DNA from: Paraphysomonas bandaiensis | Taxonomy: Eukaryota; Chrysophyceae | DNA length: 39,636 bases | Reading direction: 5' to 3' | Assembly (NCBI GenBank): GCA_965644295.1 | Contig: CBFFRP010000063.1 | Span: 1-39,636, forward strand | Shown here: one piece after another, positions 21,393-33,527 of the stretch | Layout of the letters: each line of letters begins with the position of its first letter | Numbering within the stretch: position 1 is the first letter of the stretch | The notes under the pieces: model-generated | What the model was told of the DNA's origin: nothing | Database searches by the model: none | What the model saw: only the letters and a program-made list of their open reading frames with translations | Position numbers and translations under genes: made by a program

Positions 21393-24300
21393 ATGGGTCA
21401 AGTGTTTGGGGTTCCCGATACGCAGCCTGATTTTGTTGCATTCGTCAACTGTAAGTCTGCATAATGTAAGTGTATGCATCGACTGATATATCATTTCGTA
21501 GTGCCTCGTGAAGCAATTGAAAGCATATGGATGTCTTTCAACTTGCATGGTGAAGGTTGGGGGCTTGATTGTGACCAACTGAAAGAAATATTCCTCGGTG
21601 CAAGCTATATGAAAGATACTATAGGTAGCTTCTTGATATATGTTACGGATTTTTCCTACTCTTATCGACCAATAGGGTTCCAGATGGAGGATATTATAAA
21701 GCTTTTCAAATGCTTCGACACAGATGAGAATAATTTGATTGATGCACTTGAGCTGCTCATCACTCTTGCTCTTGCATCCGGTAGACTCACACGTGCAAAA
21801 CTTAGTCACTTTGATTATTATGTGCAGGAATGGATACCATCGATAAGCTGTTGTTCTGTTTCAGTATGTATGACTTTGATCAATCTGGCGAATTAAGTAA
21901 AGATGAAGTCTCGTTGTTGCTTCGAACGGCAGTGTCTGGCATGGGAAAAATATGTCACTTTGCGTTACCATCTTCTGAAGACCTAGAAAAAACAACGGAC
22001 TTGATATTCAAGGACGCGGATCGATCAAATGACCACAAGCTTTCTATATATGAATTTCAAACTTATTGTTGCATACACCCTGTTGTATCTAGTTGGTTGC
22101 GGTGCTACTCGTCTTTAGTTACGTCTTATAAGTGCCCAGATGAGGGACTAGACGATCCCGATGTCTCCAACATGACTTTCACCTTTGCATCGAAAAAAAG
22201 TAAACTTGTTCGTGCAAGCAGCTTCAAATCGCTTGCCTCAGTACCAACAAGTGAGCGTCCGTGGTTTAATACCGCTGATTTAATGCTGCCTGAGGAGATT
22301 CCAACAGTACGCCCTGATCCTCCTGAAGATATTCTCGAACCTGTGTGGTTGCACGGCCAGCGGTGTTTCGATGCAAGAGGAATGGTACGTTATGGTGCAA
22401 AAGGAAACATATTGTTTGTAACATCCGCGATTGGAGTCAATATGTCGAAAGATCCCGAAAGTGGTCATTGGAATCAAAAATTCATGTTTGATCACGATGC
22501 CCCGCTGACATGTCTAGACGTCGATAACTCATTGAGAATTGTTGCGACCGCTGATCGTGTGGATGGGGCACTTGGAGGTAACCAAGGAGAGGCAAAAATT
22601 ATTTTTTGGGACTCGATATCTAACATCCAGATTGGGTCAATATCTGTCACGGGTTGCCGAGGGATTCGCTATATAGATTTCTCCCCGGATGCGAAATTCA
22701 TCATTTGCCTCTCAACCGACGAGCAGAATTTTCTTATGATGTATGAGGTCGCCACACTGAGAATGGTATACTCTACCCATTTGGGTTCTGCAAAGATCAT
22801 GGATGTGAAATTTACACACTCCGATAGCATATTTGCAGTCGCTGGTTCTGAAGGAATCGACTTTTTCACTGAGGAAGGTGGAAGTTACATGTCATCAAGC
22901 GGAATGAAGATTTACGAAAAGCGACCAGGTTTATTTCAAGCCGTGGGTAGAGATGCTGCCGGTGTCGTAGTATCATGTCTAAGTGAATTTGAGCGATCAG
23001 ATGAAATGGTCAGTGGTGATGTAAATGGAAATGTTTTATTTTGGAGAGGTAGAAATTGTCTACAGCTTCTGAAGGCTCACAAATGTGCTGTCACCTCTAT
23101 GGCCTACTCTCATAACTCAAAGAAACTTGTTTCCGGTGGGAGAGATGGAAAAATCAATATATATAAGGTTGTCGATGAGCGGAAAAGGCCCGGCACTGCT
23201 AATCGTCGCCGCAATTCATTTCAAGCCCAGCCACAGAACGTCGGACGTACTATTGAGGTCGTGACTAGCTTTGATATGACTAGAGTTGACGTAGTGTGTC
23301 CGGAGATCCGGTCAGTCTCTCTGTGGGAGGACGGGAAGAGAGTTCTTGTTAGTGCGATAAGTGGAGAGATTGTTGAAATGTCATGTGTAGGTGCGACTGG
23401 AGCCATATCTGTGACAGATGTGGAAGGCGATGATGGGGAAAAGGTTCTCCGCGTGGGGGATGATGTAAACGGCGAACCGCTCCTTCGGGCGCACTGGGAA
23501 AAGTTTAGCCAACCTTCCGTGTACGGGCTGTGTAAACTGGCAGCAGGAGGATTTCTGTCTTGCGGCTCGGATGGGATGATTCGTCAGTGGCAAACTGGAG
23601 ATGAAGTACAGCACAAGGAAATTAAGCACGTTGAAATGGGTTCTGGGCTGCGTTGTATTACAACTTCAGCATCAAATATCGCTGTTGGAATGGACGGATC
23701 GAGAAACCAGGAACTCAATGGAACTGTTAAGGTGTTGGGCCTAGAGGACTTCAAATCTGTGGCAGATTTAAAGGATGCGACAGATATGATTACTGCTGTG
23801 GCATTCTCGCCAGATGGGAATGCTCTTGCTGCTGCCTCAGCGGATACGAATGTGTATGTGTACACATCCGCAGATGGTCAGTGGACACTCAAAGGTGCTT
23901 GTACAGGGCATTGTGGTGGTGTCATGAACGTTGATTTTTCTGCGGATGGGCAATTCATCCGCTCTAGTGACAGGACAGAAGAGCTCATCGTGTGGGACGT
24001 TATTGTTAACTTTGGAGCTCAGGTAACTGACCCCGAGACACTAAAACCGGTTACTTGGGCGACAAACACTGTACCATTATGTTGGGATCTCAAGGGCGTT
24101 TTTGACAGCTTGCGTGAGGGCGAAACCGTTGAATGTGTTGACCGTATGCATCACCTTGCTGTGTTGGGACTGTCGTCTGGCGCCATGATACTCAGTCGTA
24201 TTCCTGCATCGGTGACTCATGATCACCGACGAGAGGAAGCACATTGTGGCCGAATCTCTTGCGTCTGTTTCATTGATGATGGTGCTCGTATGGTCACCGC

Positions 24301-27300
24301 TGGTGCAGAAGATGGACTTGTCCAAGTTTGGAAAGCAACGTATGATTTCGATGAACTTGAAGTGACGGAACCTGAAGAGAAAGGCGAAGAGGAAGAAGAA
24401 AATGAACCGGAGAAGAATACATATTATGACAGCGGTGATGATGAAGACTTAATGGAAGTTTCTGAAAGGCCTATGGGTTCTGATGCTGTGCTCTGTAGAA
24501 TTCGAAATAGTATGTTAACTGAAGAGAGAGCAGCGTCTGAGAAAGGTAGTGTCAAGGCTGAGAGTGTGAGCGGCAGGTCATCGAGTCAGAAATCAGTCAG
24601 TCAGAAAAGTGATGGTGGAGCTGATGAAAGCAAAGGCGGAGATGCTTCCGTGGACGAAGATGCGGGGCAAGAAGTTGTTGTTCCTAAAACACCACTTGAG
24701 CTCATCGAAGAGTTTGAGGCAGACCAATTTGTATACGACAAATCGAAATCTGTTGAAGCAAATTGGCTAGCTGCAAACCCATGGGCGAAGAAACTACAAG
24801 TGACCGAGGATAGCCTCAAAAGTACCCCCGCGGTCCCCCCTCCCCGAGCGGAAATTCAATTAGATTGGATATATGGTTTTTCTGGTCGAGGAACCCGCTC
24901 TTCTGTCCAATATTGCGCTGATGGAAATATTGCGTATCCTGTATCCACTGTTGCAGTGATTCTTAATAAAGTTAAAGGCGTTCAAACCCATTCAATGAAC
25001 CATTCTGATGAGATAACTTGTTTGGATGTGCATCAAGCCTCTGGTAAAGCTGCAACCGGCCAGCGGTCTACGGAATGCGTCTTTGTCTCCGTCTGGGCTA
25101 CAGATACAGGGAAATGTCTCAGACATTTAAATTGCGGAGCTGTAAATGCGGCTTCAGCTATTTGCTTTTCTCCCAGTGGTGAATATGTAGCGGTTGCCTG
25201 CCAAGATTTGACACATAGTATTATTATTTTTGATTGGACGAATAATGTACTGAAGTGTCGTGTACCTGGTGGTTCGACTAAGGTGTTGGGTCTCGTGTTC
25301 AGTGTTGCGACGTGCGATACGCATGGTACTCTGCGCCTAATGCAAGTTGGTCTCGGTCACTTTCATGTGCTCAAAATTAAGGGTAGGCAAATGTCGTCCA
25401 AGAGAGGGAAGTTCGGTGGTGCGAAACAAAACGTTCTTTGTGCTGCTGCCCTGCCACTTTCTACTAAAGAAGGGAATGAATTCGCTATAGGTTTGGAAGA
25501 TGGCTCCATTGGTGTCATTGCACGCGGCGAGAAAAACATCTCTAACTCAGTATCTATTCACTCTAAGTCTGTTACTGCTATGTGTGCTGTCAAGCTTACC
25601 GACGGAAATGAAGACGAGAATTGTACGTATAAGCTTGTCTCTGGTGGGGCAGACGGTATGATTAAGGTGTTGAATCAAGATTTGGAGCCACTTTCGGAGT
25701 ACAATGTGTACAAGGAAAGCTATGGTCTTTATATTATGGGCAAATGTAGAGGTATTAAGTCTCTTTGTGTGGACAAGTCATGTCGAAAGATTCTATATGG
25801 TACTGCAGGCGGTGAAGTTGCTGAGATTGATATAAATGACGGTAGCGATTTGAACGGTGCGCCCCTTGTAAGTAGCCACTGCCGTGATGAGCTACACGGT
25901 ATGGTTACTCATCCAATGAAGTTGGAAGCCGCCTCTGTCGGAGATGACAAGACTCTGCGTGTCTGGCATCTCGAGAAGAGAAAACTAATGGCAATGCTTG
26001 AGCTCCCAGATATAGCACGCACAGTGTGTTATTCTCCCACTGGTCAAATAATTGCAGTTGGACTTGGTGGACATGTTCACGGAGAAAACAGAGTGCCAAG
26101 GAAGTGCGATGGACACGTGGTGATTGTATCTTATATGCAAGGTTCGCTTCGTATCGTGCATGAAATATCTGACAGTCGAAAACCAATATCGTGTCTTGCA
26201 TTCAGTGCAGATGGGTCTGAATTATATGTCGGTTCTGAGGATGGCAAGGTGTATGTGTACAATATTCATGAGGATTTCAATAAAATTTTTGAATATGGCC
26301 AGCACACTGCTGGTATAACGGGGATTGATATATCTGAAGATGGAAAAATACTCTGTACATGTGATATGTTTAACAATGTGATATATTGGGACCAATCGGA
26401 TGAAGATAAAAGAGGTGAAATTCTAGATGAATCGAAGATTCGTAAGGTACTCCCTAAAACAAAATGGTTTGTAAGACAGAATGTTTTGGGTTTGGACTCC
26501 ATTGGAGTTCAAAAGGTTCCATTTGAAATGGGACACGCGCTATGCTTATCGGAATCTCGAGATCGCTCGTTGTTAGCAACTGGTGATTGCAACGGTGGAT
26601 TGTCATTGTTTCACAGCCCTTGCAAAAAGCCAAGTGCCCCTTTTACGGAAATGATTGGCCATTGTCCTGGAGGTATATCTCGTGTATCCTTTGCTACTAA
26701 AGACAAGTATATACTTACAGCTGGAAAGTATGATCGGTCTTTGTTTCAGTGGAGATTAGAGAAATCATCTGGTGATGAAGATGGAGAAGTACTGCCATCG
26801 AGACCCACAACTACCATGAAACTAATGGAAAAACTTGGAACGGACAAAGAACTGGATGCGATGACGGAAGTTACACCACTCAGTTTCAACAACGACTCGA
26901 TGTTAATTAATGGAGTTAATTTTGCGAAGGATAGTACTCCTGAGCTTCCGAAAGTCAAACCGCAAAGTTTGTCGGTGCTAGGTTTATCGTGTGCTTCATT
27001 TACGAAGCAGGTTACTGCGCTACCTGTAGGATACTACTGTGGGTCTGGCGATGTAATTACTTGTGCCGGATGTCTACCAGTAGCTATAAGCTCCAATCGA
27101 ACTATCCAAAGTCACTGGCAAGTTCCGAAGAACGAGTTTGGATATAATGAAGATATTGGTGTTATTGCAGTCAGCACTGATGGAAGGACAGTTGCTATGT
27201 GCGAGAAAGCTCCCGGACTGGTGAATCCGTTGAATTCTGCAGAAAATTTCCAAGGAAGACAATTTGTATTTAATGGATCGAATGGTATGCTACTGAGTGT

Positions 27301-29022
27301 TCTACCGGGTACGATTGGTGGAGGCGTTGTTTCCGCCACTTTTTCCCACGATTCCCATTCGTTAGCATGTGTAGGTTGTTGTGCTCATCATTCTTTTACA
27401 ATTTTTCATTCTGTGGAGGGTAACTGGAAAGACCCCGTTCGACTGTTTCATGGTCAAATTGACACAAACCCTGTAACAGTTGTGGTATCAATCATGCAGT
27501 CCCCAACAAACATGGAATTTCAGTACGCCACTGCTGGGCGAGGGCGATTGAGGCTTTGGAAAGTTCGCGGCCGTAACGCTGTGTCATCACCTTGTGATAT
27601 ATCTGGTCCTATGGAGGCGATAACGGCAATGGTGTCTGTTGGAGCTGGACAACTCATTACAGGTGATGCTTCTGGAACGGTCTCTTTGTGGGATGGAAAG
27701 TCTTGTCTAGAGACGATTTCGAAAGCTCATTCCCGTCGTGTTTCAGCTGTATGTTACTTCGAGTCTTCTCAAAGCAGAGGTGGTATTGTTGGGTTCATGA
27801 CAGCCTCTAACGACACAATAAAAATTTGGAATTTAAATATGGAAGTCTTGCAAGAATTTGCAGTGGTTGATGTTCTATTTCGTGTCAATAGAGTTGTAGA
27901 AAATACGTATGTTACTTCGATGTGCACTGACAGTGTATTTAAACGTCTTTTGATTACACTTTCGAATTCTCTTATCGCGGAAATATCTATTGATTCTGGT
28001 GCTGTAATGCTACTCACGGAGGGGCACACCAGTGGGAGTTTTGTTGCGATTGCTGCTCACCCGAAAGAACCTCGTATTCTTGTAACAGGAGGTTACGATG
28101 GTTGGTTGAAGTGCTGGGATATACGTAGTCAAGCAGCGTTAGAAGTTTTGAACGTGGGGGAGCCCATAAGTTCTATTGTATTTCGTGATGATGGGCAATC
28201 CTTTGCAATATCTCTCAATGACACTGTGACTATAATGGAATTTGATGTGTTTGCTGCTAGTAAGTTTAAGGTTATGCATAAAATATCTAAAGTTGGAAAA
28301 GGGAAAATTCCACTTCTGAGATATTCACCGGATGAATCTGTCCTTGCAGCTGGTAGTGCCGATGGTCATATTTATATTCTGGATGTGGATAATAAATACT
28401 CGAAGACAGGCAATTTGAAAGGGCATACTCGTGCTATTGAAGGATTCGACTTTTCTAAGTCTGGAAAGTACCTACGTTCATTTTCTCGTGATCCTGAGAA
28501 TGAAGCTGCAATTCGCACGCTTTTCCATGTTGTTGAAAAGGGTTCCACATCAACTTACGAATTGATTGAGCAACCGGATGACCTAGTCCCACTTACACGA
28601 GCTTCATGGAAAACCGTTTCATCTCCTGCTGCCCCCGAGGGCAGAGGTATGCGGGTATCGGAGAATCAGATTGCAGCTACCTCAATTCCGGTCATTGTTA
28701 CGAGCACGGCAGTTAGTGTGGATGGAGAGCTACTTGCAGTTGGGTACTCTGACGGAAATGTTAAATTATTTAGGTATGTGCACTATTGAATAGTAACAAC
28801 AATGTATTGATTTTGATGTACAGAAACCCTGCTTGTTCTGTGGATGCCCAGTCAGTTGATTTGATCGGACATGCTAAAGGAGGCGTTGCATGCAGTTTCA
28901 GTGCAGACGGAAAGTATTTGTACACTGCAGGCTCTATGGATGGGTCTGTTATTGTTTGGGACATGTATGGAGGAACAAAGAAAAAAGTAGTTATAGGTCG
29001 CTTGAGCTCATTCGACTTCTAA
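21393..29022 (+). CDS. Giant EF-hand / EMAP-like (EML) WD40 protein, 2476 residues, 5 exons
   Basis: Exons 21393-21450, 21502-21624, 21676-21780, 21828-28773 and 28824-29022; introns are 47-51 nt. The N-terminus (MGQVFGVPDT) has Gly2. Three EF-hand calcium loops follow: DTDENNLIDALE at 75-86, DFDQSGELSKDE at 111-122, and DRSNDHKLSIYE at about 160-171, where the usual Gly is His. The rest is WD40 propeller sequence in about three modules, the first two opening with a HELP-like motif (EPVWLHGQRC at about 268; LDWIYGFSGRG at about 1108) and a third module from about 1819. An acidic/Ser-rich linker covers about 940-1045. EMAP-like proteins bind tubulin and act on microtubules, often in cilia. Three tandem modules resemble animal EML5/EML6, but the EF-hand front end is more typical of protists. 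Intron 2 (51 nt) has no in-frame stop. Calcium-regulated microtubule binding is inferred. Confidence 0.9.
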
Positions 29023-29271
29023 GTTCAGTGAATTACCAGTAAAATATATTATTACTCTGCTGTGTATGCTATGTTGATTCAATAATAATGCTTTGTGAGG
29101 TGAAATAGTTTGTGTGTTGCAGTGCTAGGATTGGAATGCACTAGACGGGTATATAATGAAACGTGACATTTTATCCGAAACAACTGAACTTTAAACTTCC
29201 TCAATAATCTATTGTTTAAAATATGATAATCATTCACGGTCACTCACTAAATTTACATCGTCAGTACTACC

Positions 29272-29395
29272 CAGGGCTGGGGAACAATATAATGAATTGC
29301 AATATATTGTAAATATTGGATATATGGTGAACCGATCAAATATTCTATACTGTTTCTGTTCAAGTAGCTCACAACTCACAATATATTTTGCAGCC
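29272..29395. mobile_element. hAT-type MITE remnant
   Basis: It begins CAGGGCTGGGGAACAATATA, matching the left terminus of the intact MITE at 13669, with TTGCAATATATTGTAAATAT inside. The right end is uncertain (ACAATATATTTTGCAG near 29395) and no target duplication is visible. Confidence 0.55.
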
Positions 29396-29836
29396 AATAT
29401 ATGGATAGTCACATACGAAATGATTCTTAACTTCTTAACTGTAGGGTGCAAAAAATAAATATCCGGAAAAAGAAGAAAAAGCCTATTTTTAATGATAATA
29501 TCTGGTTTTAACATACCTATATCGCTCGCTCTGCAGAACTCCATACATGAACAGTACTTCTCTTAATATTATATACAATCTTGATGTCAATGAACTCATC
29601 GGTAACAAAGGGAAGAGAAAAAAGCAAAGAGATGTGACAAAACCTGACAAAGGCATTAGAACTGATAGTCGGGAAGTTAAAGCAGATTAAGAATGCTTCC
29701 TTGCTACTTCCCTCAACAAAGACGGACTCTTATCGGTCTTCTCGGGAAACTAAGATGACGCATATATAGTCAGCAGTCAGCAGATATTATTAGTGTCACT
29801 TGTGTAGACGTCTTTGAGCCTTGATGAATAAATTGG

Positions 29837-30038
29837 CATTCGGGAATGGGCCCACCTCAAGGGCATCCGGGGTCCGGGGTATTGGGCTGCCTACTGAAGT
29901 CCAGCATCCGGACTGTTCACCTTAAGGGAAAAAAGCGAAAGTGGTTGCACCAAAAGCAGCTCACGTAGCGCGAAATAGTAGGATATCATAGTTGAGCACT
30001 AGTTATATAAATTGTTTTGCTACATTAGTTCTGACTCT
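29837..30038 (-). repeat. Dispersed repeat family R1, copy C
   Basis: Read on the minus strand, this matches copies A (354-513) and B (6447-6723): AGAGTCAGAACTAATGTAGC, GATATCCTACTATTTCGCGC, GGTGCAACCACTTTCGC, CTTAAGGTGAACAGTCCGGA, CAATACCCCGG and CCCTTGAGGTGGGCCC. It links the two other copies, since it carries the blocks of both. Confidence 0.7.
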
Positions 30039-30546
30039 TGCATGCCAATGCCAAATGCTAAAAATCAGTCATTCCCTACTACCTACTACTAGTTAGTTAA
30101 ATTGTTTTGCAGATCTTAGATAGTCATGATTTTATACGCAACAAATATTTTTCAGTTCAGTAACATGATTTATGTCGTTTCGTTAGGTCTTATAATGCTG
30201 TTTAGTAACGGACATAATTCAATTCTTACAAATTGTCGAAACTCAACAACATTCAATTTAGTTATCAAAGTAAATAAGAAAAAAATGAGTTAGCAATAGA
30301 TAGATTATTATTACGTACGCATAATCTAAGTACTTGATTTCAAAGATACCTCGTCTAAAATATTTTGCCAATTTTTCTAATAATCATTGTACCTTCAGTG
30401 AAATATCAGTATTCCTATGATATGACATCGGTTACGTTATACGAACAACACATGACATGCAGCTGCATAAGCTCTAGTTAGTATGACGTCCATAGCTGGC
30501 AGGTGTAATCTTTCGTATGTCATGCCTACATTACTTTGTACAATAA

Positions 30547-31740
30547 TCAGTTTACAATGACTTGAGTTGGTGATGGTGATATGGTCATCTTGGATATATC
30601 ACCGCTTGGAGAAAGAATACCAGTTTCATCATTCACTTCAAATGGTACGATGTTATTCGTCTGCAAATTTGCAACTAGTAGAATCGCGCCACTTTTAAAC
30701 AAATTGAAGTGTCTAGGTTGGTCTCCATAGGTACTGATGTGCTGTCGAAGAAGTAACTGACGGTTGTCACTGATTTCGAACACAGCAATACTACTCAAAT
30801 TCAGTGACGGAGATGAAATATCTCGATTGCTGACATAGACCACATCGCCGCAAGAGGAAATTTGAATTTCCGCCGCAGCCATGTAAGTGGGATCTTCTCC
30901 CTCTCGCAGTGTAGATATCGTGTTCAGGTACCCCTCTAAACTTCCATCGGCACGATTATATGAGTAACTCGATAAGGTACTCTCGAGTTCATTTACAACA
31001 AAAACAATATCAATAAAAGGGTGAACATATAAATGCCGTGGGCCAGGATTTGAACCTGGCACTTCAACAATGCGTCGAGTTTCAGGAATAAGCAACCCAC
31101 GGCTCAGATCGTACTGATATACCCTATTCAGGCCCAAGTCATTCACCAGAATTCTGCTAGGGGTCGTAAAAGTGACTTCATGAACATGTGATGCGTTGAT
31201 AACGTCACAAGATGATACAGGGAATGTATTATGATCTATGATCTGCGTCGGCTCCATCAATACTCCATCTATCACTTGAATTACACCAATCGTCCCAGAG
31301 CAGTAATTAGAGATGTAAAGATAACCATCACTTGAATCAATGGCAATATGAGCCGGACTGGCCCCTCCAGATGATACCCTGCAATATATTGACATTCAGC
31401 TTCATATCAAAATGTTTTCATAATTGAACCTGTTGATAAGCTTCAAATTGCCGTTCCATTGAACGCGAAAGGATGCAACTGCCCCTGAATACTGACCGTT
31501 AAAGTGCTCCACTTCATTCACTGCATAAGCAAAACGACCACATGAACTAAATACAATCCATGAAGGATTGTTTCCAGATTCACTAGAGCCTATGAATTGA
31601 AGGGAGAGATCGTCGCTGAGTCGATACCTCTCAATACGATCTGTGTACGAGCCCACATACAGATACTTGTCTGAACCGTTACTTTCATGTATACTGGAGA
31701 CTACCTGTGCTGAGATTAAGAGTAAAAAGAAATGCATCAT
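30547..31740 (-). CDS. Secreted YbhE/Pgl-type beta-propeller lactonase-like protein (2 exons)
   Basis: Exon 1 (31740-31430) and exon 2 (31378-30547) join across a 51-nt intron (GTTCAA..TTGCAG) to give 380 residues. A hydrophobic leader (MMHFFLLLISAQVVSS) suggests export, unusual for this family. Propeller signatures follow in order: YLYVGSYTD, NPSWIVFSSCGRFAYAVNE, GASPAHIAIDSSDGYLYISN, GPRHLYVHP, AAEIQISSCGDVVYVSNRD and GDQPRHFNLF. These match the Lactonase_7 family, which includes bacterial 6-phosphogluconolactonase (YbhE/Pgl) and muconate cycloisomerase-like proteins. A secreted copy is unlikely to serve the cytosolic pentose phosphate pathway, so the substrate is open. It may have been acquired from bacteria long ago, but the intron shows it is established in the nuclear genome. 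Confidence 0.85.
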
Positions 31741-31810
31741 GGATTGTGTCCTAGATAATCTACCTCACAAGACTCATCGATACACATCTATAAGCTCTAT
31801 AAGCTACACA

Positions 31811-31829
31811 ATATACTGCAGCTGTATAG
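31811..31829. promoter_or_regulatory. Promoter-like motif before the lactonase gene
   Basis: ATATACTGCAGCTGTATAG carries the TATACTGC..GCTGTATA pattern as a near-palindrome and lies about 75-90 nt upstream of the minus-strand start at 31740, just before the microsatellite. Confidence 0.4.
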
Positions 31830-31830
31830 G

Positions 31831-32098
31831 CATGTATGCATGCATGTATGTATGTATGTATGTATGTATGTATGTATGTATGTATGCATGCATGTATGTA
31901 TGTATGTATGTATGTATGTATGTATGTATGTATGTATGTATGTATGTATGTATGTATGTATGTATGCATGCATGTATGTATGTATGTATGTATGTATGTA
32001 TGCCTGTATGTATGTATGTATGTATGTATGTATGTATGTATGTATGTATGTATGTATGTATGTATGTATGTATGTATGCATGCATGTATGTATGTATG
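31831..32098. repeat. Second (ATGT)n microsatellite with GCATGCATG interruptions
   Basis: An ATGT array like the one at 4162-4550, but interrupted four times by GCATGCATG and once by GCCTG. The Met-Tyr-Val-Cys and His-Thr-Tyr-Ile ORFs over it are artefacts. It sits just upstream of the lactonase gene. Confidence 0.97.
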
Positions 32099-32148
32099 GA
32101 CTGCATATGTGAAACTCTGTGGGTTTTTTCCTCATCTAGAAACCCCAC

Positions 32149-32243
32149 CTGTGAAAGGAAATGTTTCACATATGCCTCGAATACGGACAAAAATATAGTA
32201 GATAATCATATTCGATGCATATGTGAAATATTTCCTTTCACAG
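32149..32243. repeat. Inverted repeat, 34-nt arms
   Basis: Arms 32149-32182 (CTGTGAAAGGAAATGTTTCA..) and 32210-32243 are reverse complements with two mismatches around a 27-nt spacer. A third partial copy (GCATATGTGAAA) is at 32103. GTGGGTTTT / GAAACCCCAC at 32119-32148 forms a further stem. It may be a decayed fold-back element next to the microsatellite. Confidence 0.8.
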
Positions 32244-32602
32244 AAAAACCGGCACTTTTATATGAGGAAACTACAACTTTATAGGGAAATAGCCACTTTA
32301 TTAGTTGTAAAACACTGTTAAAATACTCTACTATTCTCCTTGAACGTCATATCCGTTAGTGGCATATATCAATATTCGACCATACTTACTGCAAACATGA
32401 GTGAGACAGATTCAGACAGGGAGGAAGCATTGCTTCAATAGTGAAGAGGAAGTGGCCGTATACGCCGACAGCCGGTTGTGTCTGTTAACTCCAATGCTGA
32501 TAATGTATCTGACTATAAGATGAAACGAACAAAAGCAGGAATGAAAGCAGCATACTAGAAAAAGGTTGGCCATATTGTAGCGTGGTGTATAACAGCGTAC
32601 CC

Positions 32603-33015
32603 TGAAGCTCTGATGATGATGAAAATTTGAAGATTCCATTCCCGAAAGACATCTCTCTTGAGTACTTCGGCCATCTGTTCACACCGGCTCACGAAGGAGC
32701 GAAAGAGGGAAGCTAAGGGCCCCAGATGACATTCCAGAAAGTGAACCTGACCCCTCTAGTAGATCCCACATTAAGGGATATAGAAGCCCTATTGTCTACT
32801 TATATACCTTAAGAAATATGAAGCTAGTCGTGGATGTAGTCTTAGACTTAGAACTAAGCCAGGCGATAGATGGCTATGAGAAAGACATCAATGAACTGAA
32901 GAAGGAAGGACTCATGAAACCAGAAGAGGGTAAAAGTCCGTTAAAAATGAATGGCTATAAAATTTTAGCGACGAATATGATGTTGATGGTTCCCTGTGCT
33001 ATTGCAGGCAGTTAG
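32603..33015 (+). pseudogene. Decayed crypton-like tyrosine-recombinase relic
   Basis: Two overlapping frames offset by one frameshift near 32690-32720 encode pieces of one domain. The first reads PFPKDISLEYFGHLF. The second reads SSRSHIKGYRSPIVYLY and then ELKKEGLMKPEEGKSPLKMNGYKILA, ending at 33015. The Y-R-S-x-I-x-x-L-Y and EGKsPL.x.GY..L pattern matches the N-terminal core-binding region of crypton/tyrosine-recombinase-like proteins that are abundant in oomycetes and other protists, as I recall that family. No catalytic domain follows. It is probably a dead mobile-element fragment. I am fairly confident it is a relic and less sure of the family. Confidence 0.45.
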
Positions 33016-33489
33016 TCCTATATCTTGTTCATGTAGGCATATTTTGTACTGATGTGGAATATAATGAGTAGATCTGATTCAGTAGCTTGATTGATGTTTG
33101 AATATTTTGACTGGAGAGGTGATGCAACGCTTGTTCAAGAGCAAGGAGACACAAACTGGACAAAATAGACTAGTAATGAAACATTCTCTAGTGCGCTGAA
33201 TATAATTGTGAATCATATCGTAAGTGTTCATAAGTTAAAGCATATGGATACAGTTTCGTACGGTAGCTTGTACAATGCAATCTGCAAGTTGAAATGTGTA
33301 TGGAATTGATAAATGTCACTTCTTTAAATTTAAGCAGTAGAAATCAAACTCTTGACAAACAGCTCTATAAGGCTGAAAAAAAACGGGGAGAGAGAGGAAA
33401 GGACAAGCCTTTTTCTACCCCATATGCCCCTCAAGGGGCCTCTTCTCTTCGAGTGTTTCCAATTACAACCTTCGGTTGTAATTCCTTCT
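33016..33489. other. Transition region between recombinase relic and virus-like island
   Basis: No gene is supported. It includes a C-rich hairpin (CCCC-TCAA-GGGG near 33428) and a perfect 10-bp hairpin at 33461-33483. Base composition changes sharply to AT-rich at about 33490. Confidence 0.4.
33461..33483. terminator. Perfect 10-bp hairpin at the island edge
   Basis: AATTACAACC-TTC-GGTTGTAATT is a perfect stem with a 3-nt loop. Giant viruses and relatives use intergenic hairpins as transcript 3'-end signals, so it may be such a signal or an island boundary element. No flanking gene proves either. Confidence 0.35.
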
Positions 33490-33527
33490 CTTTGCTAATT
33501 TAACTTTATATATTATTAATAACTTTT

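Larger units (their letters stand above)
29023..30546. other. Intergenic region with transposon remnants
   Basis: It lies between the convergent EMAP-like and lactonase genes. It holds an hAT-MITE remnant (29272-29395) and dispersed repeat R1 copy C (29837-30038). No coding region is seen. Confidence 0.6.

Noticed and set aside
31037-31060. tRNA T-arm/B-box-like GGTTCAAATCC on the minus strand
   Set aside because: It encodes the conserved PGSNPGPRH segment of the lactonase; no cloverleaf or A box surrounds it.
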